From: Sulfuricurvum sp.
GTDB taxonomy: Bacteria > Campylobacterota > Campylobacteria > Campylobacterales > Sulfurimonadaceae
Reading direction: 5' to 3'
Length of the DNA stretch: 10,496 nucleotides
NCBI GenBank assembly: GCA_014764075.1
Contig: JACXUE010000030.1
Location: 1-10,496 of the forward strand
A model generated the notes under the pieces. That model did not search any database and had not been told where the DNA came from. It saw only the letters and a program-made list of their open reading frames with translations. The translations under genes and the position numbers were made by a program. Position 1 is the first letter of the stretch; every line of letters starts with the position of its first letter. This document shows, in pieces, positions 5,530 through 10,496 of the stretch.

Positions 5530-5542
5530 ACTATACTACAAT
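5530..5542. promoter_or_regulatory. Divergent promoter with overlapping -10 boxes
   Basis: In the 43-base gap between divergent genes, TATACT (5532-5537, plus) and TATAGT (5535-5530, minus) share the four bases TATA 5532-5535. A second plus-strand hexamer, TACAAT, occupies 5537-5542, with a weak TTGGAT 17 bases upstream (5514-5519). The minus promoter would give a leader of roughly 20 bases containing the AAAGGTG ribosome site. The plus promoters would start transcription at about 5544 or 5548, giving a leader of zero to four bases before ATG 5548. Confidence 0.5.
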
Positions 5543-5547
5543 TACGT

Positions 5548-6078
5548 ATGCAATCGCTTAAATATCTAACCCACTACCCCCAAGAGATCCGTACACAAGT
5601 CCAAAATCTGATCGACAATCAGATCTTGGGGGAACGGCTACTCTTGAAATACCCCGACACCCATCCCTACACAACCGACAAGAGCCTCTATGAGTATGCG
5701 ATGGGGATCAAAAATGCTCATTTTCGCAACGCATCACCAATCTCCAAAGTGCTCTTTGATCCCAAAATCCGCGATCTCAGCTCCACGCTGGGAACCCATA
5801 CCTTTGTTTCGAGGGTACAAGGGGGGAAACTCAAAGCGAAAAATGAGATCCGAATTTCAAATCTTTTTAAAAATGCTCCCGAACCGTTTTTGCGGATGAT
5901 CGTCACCCATGAACTCGCCCATCTCAAAGAGAAAGAGCACAACAAAGCGTTTTATAAACTCTGTACCCATATCGAACCTCAGTATCATCAACTCGAATTT
6001 GAGGTACGGCTCTATCTCACCCACCTCGATCTTTTCGGTGGGCTTTACTCCCGCACTAGCTCGACTAGCACTTCATAG
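5548..6078 (+). CDS. YgjP-like (DUF45) zinc metallopeptidase family protein
   Basis: A 176-residue soluble protein of the YgjP/DUF45 group (often labelled M48-like metallopeptidase). The zinc motif HELAHLKEKEHNKAFYKLC lies at 121-139: His121, Glu122, His125 and a third ligand His131, matching the family's HExxH-x5-H pattern. No signal peptide or membrane segment was seen. The frame is open to 5506, but ATG 5548 (MQSLKYLTHYPQE) is preferred: the upstream part would overlie the divergent promoter, and homologous proteins begin near here. No Shine-Dalgarno is present, consistent with a leaderless or nearly leaderless mRNA. The last 34 bases overlap the convergent rlmC gene, and the tail SRTSSTSTS looks like recent read-through into antisense sequence. 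Substrate and role are unknown for the family. Confidence 0.85.
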   Translation: MQSLKYLTHYPQEIRTQVQNLIDNQILGERLLLKYPDTHPYTTDKSLYEYAMGIKNAHFRNASPISKVLFDPKIRDLSSTLGTHTFVSRVQGGKLKAKNEIRISNLFKNAPEPFLRMIVTHELAHLKEKEHNKAFYKLCTHIEPQYHQLEFEVRLYLTHLDLFGGLYSRTSSTSTS

Positions 6079-7163
6079 TGAGCGGTGTGAGGGAACATAT
6101 CAAAGAGTTGAACCCGCTTTAGGCTGTATCTGCTGAGGGATTCAAGGTCTTTAGCTAAACTCATCGCATTACAGCTCGAATAGAGTATCCGCTCGCTCCC
6201 GACACGGGTAAGCCATTTGCAAATTTGTTCCCCCAATCCACGACGCGGCGGATTGACAATAATGAGATCGGGTTTCTCTCCCGCCGTAGCGCTAAACGTT
6301 GCTGCATCAAGCGACTCGAAACGGACGGTTTGCATCTCCAACTGCGCCGCTGAATCGCGGGCGCACGCAATCGCCTCAGCCTCGATCTCGATCCCGACGA
6401 TGTGGCGATCCGGCGCGGCACAATGCAAAGCAAATCCCCCTACCCCGCAAAAAAGATCCCAAAGAATTTTCGGTTTGCTCTCATCCGCCCATTCACTTGC
6501 CGTACGATAAAGCTTTTCGGCCACTTCTGGGTTGGTTTGGAAAAAGCTTTTGGGACGGATAAAGAGGGGAACACCATTAAAGCGTTCTTCGAGGCGACGT
6601 GCTTCGGTAAAAAATATCTCCTCATCCCCCTCCAAAATCGCCATATGTACCGGCTGGATATTGGCCGTAACAACTTTGAGTTCGGGAGAGCGCTTGAGCA
6701 AATCGTCCAAACCTTTTTTCAATCTCCCTATAATGCCGTGAGAGCGAAGGACAAAACGGAGCATCATAGTGCCGCTCCATTTACTACGGGTGAGAAGGAC
6801 GTATTTGAGTTCCCCTTTTCGCTTTTTGAGATCGTATCCTTTGATTTTGAGCTCACGTAGCCACTCTTGAACCGTGTGCAAAACCTTCTGCATACTTGGA
6901 TCATACAAGGGACACTCGATCAAATTCACCTCTTCGGAGAGCCCCAAAACGACCCCATCAATCGTCGGAGTGGCAACCATTTTGGCTTTGTTTCGAAATC
7001 CTTTGAGCGAAGAGGTTGCCGGTTTGAGCCAATCACGTGGCGCGTATGGATCCAAAAGGGTGTGCAGATGGTCATTTTTGAGTTTGAGCTGTTCGGCATA
7101 GTAATAATCGATCCAACTGCACGAACGGCACTGATGGGTATCAAAATAAGGGCAAAAACTCAT
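6045..7163 (-). CDS. rlmC: 23S rRNA (uracil-747-C5)-methyltransferase RlmC
   Basis: SAM-dependent enzyme that makes 5-methyluridine at position 747 of 23S rRNA (E. coli numbering; formerly RumB). The 372-residue product (E. coli 375) follows E. coli RlmC along its length. Cluster ligands Cys4, Cys12, Cys15 and Cys84 fit the 4Fe-4S site; KGFRNKAKMV at 54-63, KRKGELKYVLLT at 114-125, NIQPVHMAI at 168-176, and RPKSFFQTNP at 203-212 are RlmC signatures; DLFCGVGGF at 236-244 binds SAM; NPPRRG at 304-309 and YSSCN with nucleophile Cys331 form the catalytic site; QLFDMFPHTAHYE near the end is diagnostic. It lacks the TRAM domain of RlmD. Its ATG overlaps the mfd stop as ATGA, so it is coupled to mfd. 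It may have been acquired from a gammaproteobacterium. Confidence 0.95.
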   Translation of the reverse strand: MSFCPYFDTHQCRSCSWIDYYYAEQLKLKNDHLHTLLDPYAPRDWLKPATSSLKGFRNKAKMVATPTIDGVVLGLSEEVNLIECPLYDPSMQKVLHTVQEWLRELKIKGYDLKKRKGELKYVLLTRSKWSGTMMLRFVLRSHGIIGRLKKGLDDLLKRSPELKVVTANIQPVHMAILEGDEEIFFTEARRLEERFNGVPLFIRPKSFFQTNPEVAEKLYRTASEWADESKPKILWDLFCGVGGFALHCAAPDRHIVGIEIEAEAIACARDSAAQLEMQTVRFESLDAATFSATAGEKPDLIIVNPPRRGLGEQICKWLTRVGSERILYSSCNAMSLAKDLESLSRYSLKRVQLFDMFPHTAHYEVLVELVRE

Positions 7164-10144
7164 AGTTTACTTTTGGCGTTACGGAGATAGTGCAACACCG
7201 CTCCAATCAGATCGTCATCGTCTTTGCTTTTGCTCTGCAACGACTCTTTGTCACCGCTTTGATACTCGATGGTGATGTTTTGGTTGTAGTTGCTCACCAT
7301 TTTGATTTTTTTCTCGATACAGAGGAGTTTAATCACCATGATCTCAAAAAACTGTTTTGTCGGCGTATCGAGTTTACCGAAACGATCTGCGACCTCTTCT
7401 TCGATTTCGTAAATATCGCTCGGCGATTCGCACTGGCTGAGACGGCGATAGAGCTCAAGTCTCAGACGGTCTTCACTCACCAGTTCATCGCTTATAAAGG
7501 CGCCGACGGTCAGCTTGATGTCCACTTTGGCACGTACCGCAGTTGTCTGATTGGTGAGGAGTTTGATCGCATCCTCCAACATCCGCAAATACAACGCATA
7601 GCCGATATTTTTGATATGACCGCTTTGGGCATCTCCGACGAGATTTCCTCCACCGCGAATTTCGAGATCGTGGTACGCGAGCATCGAACCGCTTCCGAGG
7701 AATGAATTGGACTCTAGCGCAACCAGCCGTTTTTTCGCCTCTTCGGTGAGGTGATCTTTATCATCGACGATGAAGTACGCATATCCCTCGATATGCCCCC
7801 GTCCTACCCGACCGCGAAGCTGATGAAGATCCGCCATGCCAAACCGATCGGCACCGTCAATGATCATCGTGTTAACCGTCGGCATATGAATCCCAGATTC
7901 GATGATAGAGGTGGCAAGGAGCAAGTCGTATTGACGATCGGCAAATTTAGCCAACTCCTCTTCGGTTTGGGTTGCGCTGATTTGGGAGTGAAGGATGAGG
8001 ATACGCAAATCGGGGAGGATCGCTTTGAGCTCTCCCGATTTGATGATCATCGAGTCAATCGAGTTGTGGACATAGAACACCTGACCGCCGCGTCGGAGTT
8101 CCCGCAAGATCACCTCTTTGATCAGTTTTTCGTCGTAGTTTTTGACAAACGTCCGCACTCCCAAACGCTCCGATGGTGGGGTGAGGAGTTCTGACATCGT
8201 TTTGATGGAGCTGAGGGCTTGGTTGAGACTTCGCGGGATGGGGGTCGCGCTCATGCTTAGGAGGTGGACGTTCTCATAAAGCGATTTGAGTTTTTCTTTT
8301 TGTTTCACCCCGAATTTATGCTCCTCATCGATGATGACCAATCCCAGTTTCGCACAATTTACCCCAAAAAGAGCGTGCGTTCCAACGACACAATCGAGTT
8401 CTCCCGACTCTAACGCTCTCAGTGTCGCATTTTTCTCTTTGGTGCTGACAAAACGATCCAGCTTTGCCACCCGTATCCCAAACGGTGCTAAACGCCCTTT
8501 GAGCGATTGGAAATGCTGAGAACTGAGCAAGGTCGTCGGAACGACGAGGAGCGATTGGAATCCCCCTTTTGCGGCGGTGAAAATCGCGTTCATCGCCACC
8601 TCCGTTTTCCCGAATCCGACGTCTCCGCTCAGCAACCGATCCATAATCTGCCCCGACGAGAGATCGCGCACGATGGCTTGAATCGCGCTTGCTTGATCGA
8701 TTGTGTACTCAAATCCCGCAGCGGCTTGGAATGCTCTCAGTTCTCCCGCATCGACGGACATCACAGGGGCTTTGATCAGTGCACGGCTCGCCGCGATCCC
8801 GACAATCTCAGATGCGATCTCAAAGAGGCGGGCTTTAACCGTCTCTTTGAGCTTGCCGAAGCTCCCCTTGCCCAAACGATCGAGAACAGGAAGAGAACCG
8901 GTCGCAATGTAGCGATCGATCGTATCAAGGTTTTCGACGGGGAGGAGAAGCTTGTCATCCCCCATGTATTTGATAACGACGAGATCTTTGACCCCTCCGA
9001 GGATCTCTGCTTGCTCGATCCCGACAAATATCCCCACTCCGTACTCTTCATGAACGACGTAATCGCCCACTTTGAGATCATCAAGGAGGATCGAGGTACG
9101 ACGGCGGCGGCGCTTTTTCTCATGGCGATTGAGAGAGAAGATAACCTCATCGGAACCGATTAGATTAAGAACAATTCCGGACGTTTTAACCGTGATTCCC
9201 TTGATATCAAAAATTCCCGCTGCCTTTAGCTGGGTATCGTTTGCGGCGATGAGGGTGAATTTTTTGCTCTTATGAACGCTTCGGAGCGTTTCAAAATCCC
9301 CCCCGCCCAATGGGGTGTATTTTTTGGATTCGGGTAGAATATCGACTTCAAATCGCTCACGAGGCAAGACAGGCTGATTAAGACCATACGCTTCATCGAG
9401 GAGACTTTTCATCTCACGGATACGGGCGACCTTTTTGCCTTCGCACAGATCAATGCCGTGCTCTCCCAATACCCAAAAACCGAGGGATGCAATATCTTTG
9501 ACAAAACTGTCGCTTTGCGCATCGGCTATCGCTTTTTCAAAATAGTGATATTGCTCACCATCAAGAGAGAAAAATGCGCTCGTTACCTCGATGCTTGCCA
9601 ATTCTTCTTTCTCAGTTCGCTGAGTTTCGACATCGAATGCTTTGATCTCTTCGACCTCATCGTCAAACAGACTGATACGGTACGGATGGCTTTGGTTGGG
9701 GACATAAATGTCGAGGATATCGCCGCGATGGGATACCTCCCCCTCCATCTCCACCATATCGACGAATGTATATCCCCAATGGATCAGTTTCTCTTTAAAT
9801 GCGCTCAGATTGATTCGAGAAGCAAACTCGATGGTCTCGCTTTGGAGCAACTCAGCACGCGGCATCGGGAAAAGGAGCGTTTTGAGCGGTGAAATGATAA
9901 GTGGTTTCTTGGATGCCGTGTAATAGGTTCGCAGTGCGGCGAAAAGGGCAAATAACTCTTCGCTAAAAGGGCGCAAATCGTCCATATATGCCGCGCGAAA
10001 ATCGGGAAATATGATATGGGGAATCTCTAAAAATGCCGATACATCGCTTAGTTCCGAGGCTTCTTTTGCATCCTCGCACACAAGGATTTCGGGGAGATTT
10101 TTCGGGTTGTTTTTGACGTATTCATACCATCGTGCTTGTGACAT
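7160..10144 (-). CDS. mfd: Transcription-repair coupling factor Mfd
   Basis: ATP-driven translocase that displaces stalled RNA polymerase at DNA lesions and recruits UvrA. The 994-residue product is shorter than E. coli Mfd (1148), as is usual in Campylobacterota. In order: a UvrB-like N-terminal part in which Arg140, Arg156 and Phe160 (GEVSHRGDILDIY, then PYRISLF) keep the exact spacing of the UvrA-contact residues of E. coli; an RNA-polymerase-interacting domain around 355-410 (VGDYVVHEEYGVGIFVG); helicase motifs GDVGFGKT 507-514, DEEH 606-609, SAT 632-634 and QLRGRVGRG 775-783; then the translocation and C-terminal regulatory regions. Start ATG 10144 has AAAGAGG four bases before ATGA-ATG and lies inside the end of folC, overlapping it by 23 bases. 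The stop overlaps the rlmC start. No frame damage was seen. Confidence 0.97.
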   Translation of the reverse strand: MSQARWYEYVKNNPKNLPEILVCEDAKEASELSDVSAFLEIPHIIFPDFRAAYMDDLRPFSEELFALFAALRTYYTASKKPLIISPLKTLLFPMPRAELLQSETIEFASRINLSAFKEKLIHWGYTFVDMVEMEGEVSHRGDILDIYVPNQSHPYRISLFDDEVEEIKAFDVETQRTEKEELASIEVTSAFFSLDGEQYHYFEKAIADAQSDSFVKDIASLGFWVLGEHGIDLCEGKKVARIREMKSLLDEAYGLNQPVLPRERFEVDILPESKKYTPLGGGDFETLRSVHKSKKFTLIAANDTQLKAAGIFDIKGITVKTSGIVLNLIGSDEVIFSLNRHEKKRRRRRTSILLDDLKVGDYVVHEEYGVGIFVGIEQAEILGGVKDLVVIKYMGDDKLLLPVENLDTIDRYIATGSLPVLDRLGKGSFGKLKETVKARLFEIASEIVGIAASRALIKAPVMSVDAGELRAFQAAAGFEYTIDQASAIQAIVRDLSSGQIMDRLLSGDVGFGKTEVAMNAIFTAAKGGFQSLLVVPTTLLSSQHFQSLKGRLAPFGIRVAKLDRFVSTKEKNATLRALESGELDCVVGTHALFGVNCAKLGLVIIDEEHKFGVKQKEKLKSLYENVHLLSMSATPIPRSLNQALSSIKTMSELLTPPSERLGVRTFVKNYDEKLIKEVILRELRRGGQVFYVHNSIDSMIIKSGELKAILPDLRILILHSQISATQTEEELAKFADRQYDLLLATSIIESGIHMPTVNTMIIDGADRFGMADLHQLRGRVGRGHIEGYAYFIVDDKDHLTEEAKKRLVALESNSFLGSGSMLAYHDLEIRGGGNLVGDAQSGHIKNIGYALYLRMLEDAIKLLTNQTTAVRAKVDIKLTVGAFISDELVSEDRLRLELYRRLSQCESPSDIYEIEEEVADRFGKLDTPTKQFFEIMVIKLLCIEKKIKMVSNYNQNITIEYQSGDKESLQSKSKDDDDLIGAVLHYLRNAKSKL

Positions 10145-10496
10145 TCATCCTCTTTAAAAACGTCTCGGCTACGCTGAATGAGCCGAAGACCAAATATTCT
10201 TTATTCGTGTCGATTGCTTCAAATGAGCAATAGGGAATACCCATCTCATCCAATGCCCCCTCAAGATCCTCTCGCGGAACAATTCGCCCCTCACTCACCT
10301 CGATGATCTCAACCGACTCGATAATCGGTTTTAAAGTTCCTAATATCTCTCGATAATTCTTGTCACCGTAAGTGTTATAGATCAGTATGATCTTTTTTCC
10401 CTCGAAAGAGCAGGCTATCTCCCGTGCCGCAAGGGGGTTATGCCCCACATCGAGAGTGATATTAGAGGCTATGCGGCTAAGGCGACCGAAGAGTGC
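10122..10496 (-). CDS. folC: FolC, dihydrofolate/folylpolyglutamate synthase, C-terminal part
   Basis: The minus-strand frame is open to the right edge, so the 5' part of the gene is outside the window; about 124 C-terminal residues are visible. TLDVGHNPLAAR matches the conserved D-G/A-HNP-x-A motif of Mur-ligase-like FolC proteins, placed at the start of the C-terminal domain. LVFGSFSVAETFLKR near the end corresponds to the family's GSxxxVxE segment. FolC adds glutamate to dihydropteroate and to folates in the cytoplasm. A GTG at 10448 is an internal codon (Val of DVGHNP), not the start. The last 23 bases overlap mfd, whose ribosome site is contained in the folC codons, so the two are translated from one message. 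Confidence 0.85.
   Translation of the reverse strand, partial: ALFGRLSRIASNITLDVGHNPLAAREIACSFEGKKIILIYNTYGDKNYREILGTLKPIIESVEIIEVSEGRIVPREDLEGALDEMGIPYCSFEAIDTNKEYLVFGSFSVAETFLKRMNVTSTMV
10149..10155 (-). promoter_or_regulatory. Shine-Dalgarno site of mfd inside folC
   Basis: AAAGAGG on the minus strand is four bases before the mfd ATG (10144-10142). It decides the mfd start and places it in a different frame inside the last codons of folC. Confidence 0.6.

Noticed and set aside
7190..7705. Several long plus-strand frames opposite mfd (also 8507-9163 and 7751-8194)
   Set aside because: The mfd reading frame is intact and fully explained; these arise from codon bias on the opposite strand.
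10122..10144. Whether the 23-base folC-mfd overlap means a wrong mfd start
   Set aside because: A strong Shine-Dalgarno sits at the correct distance from ATG 10144 and the N-terminal sequence looks normal, so the overlap is accepted.

Overview
The window looks like chromosomal DNA of a Campylobacterota species, probably a free-living Sulfuricurvum/Sulfurimonas-type organism. The evidence is a DnaX with the short tau-like layout and an SRTQ arginine-finger motif, a MagIII-type 3-methyladenine glycosylase of the Helicobacter kind, a 994-residue Mfd, and TATAAT-type promoters without clear -35 boxes. G+C is near 50% in the core genes by hand count of sample lines. The genus is an inference, not read from a marker gene.

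Layout. (a) Bases 1-2018, plus strand: the 3' end of murI (glutamate racemase) followed 17 bases later by dnaX. (b) Bases 2019-3481, plus strand: a mixed, more A+T-rich accessory stretch. It holds an unannotated intergenic block with five consecutive short hairpins, a cupin gene broken by a frameshift and cut off after about 41 codons, a possible remnant of a minus-strand gene, an apparently leaderless MNT nucleotidyltransferase gene overlapping a HEPN gene, and a YwbE-family gene that seems to lack about 12 internal codons. (c) Bases 3465-5504, minus strand: a tightly packed operon, in transcription order a conserved membrane protein of unknown function, a YmdB-family cyclic-nucleotide phosphodiesterase, and magIII. 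(d) Bases 5505-5547: a compact divergent promoter whose two -10 boxes share the same TATA core. (e) Bases 5548-6078, plus strand: a YgjP-like metallopeptidase gene. (f) Bases 6045-10496, minus strand: a translationally coupled operon, folC (3' end only) - mfd - rlmC.

Functionally the window is mainly housekeeping: cell-wall precursor synthesis (murI), the replisome clamp loader (dnaX), DNA repair (mfd, magIII), folate metabolism (folC), 23S rRNA modification (rlmC) and nucleotide signalling or RNA turnover (ymdB-like). I found no clear new multi-gene system. The points most worth a second look are the structured block at 2037-2186, the leaderless MNT/HEPN pair whose HEPN lacks the usual RNase motif, the overlapping symmetrical promoter at 5530-5537, and the 193-residue membrane protein with a Cys/His cluster. 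No tRNA, rRNA, CRISPR array or complete insertion sequence was seen.
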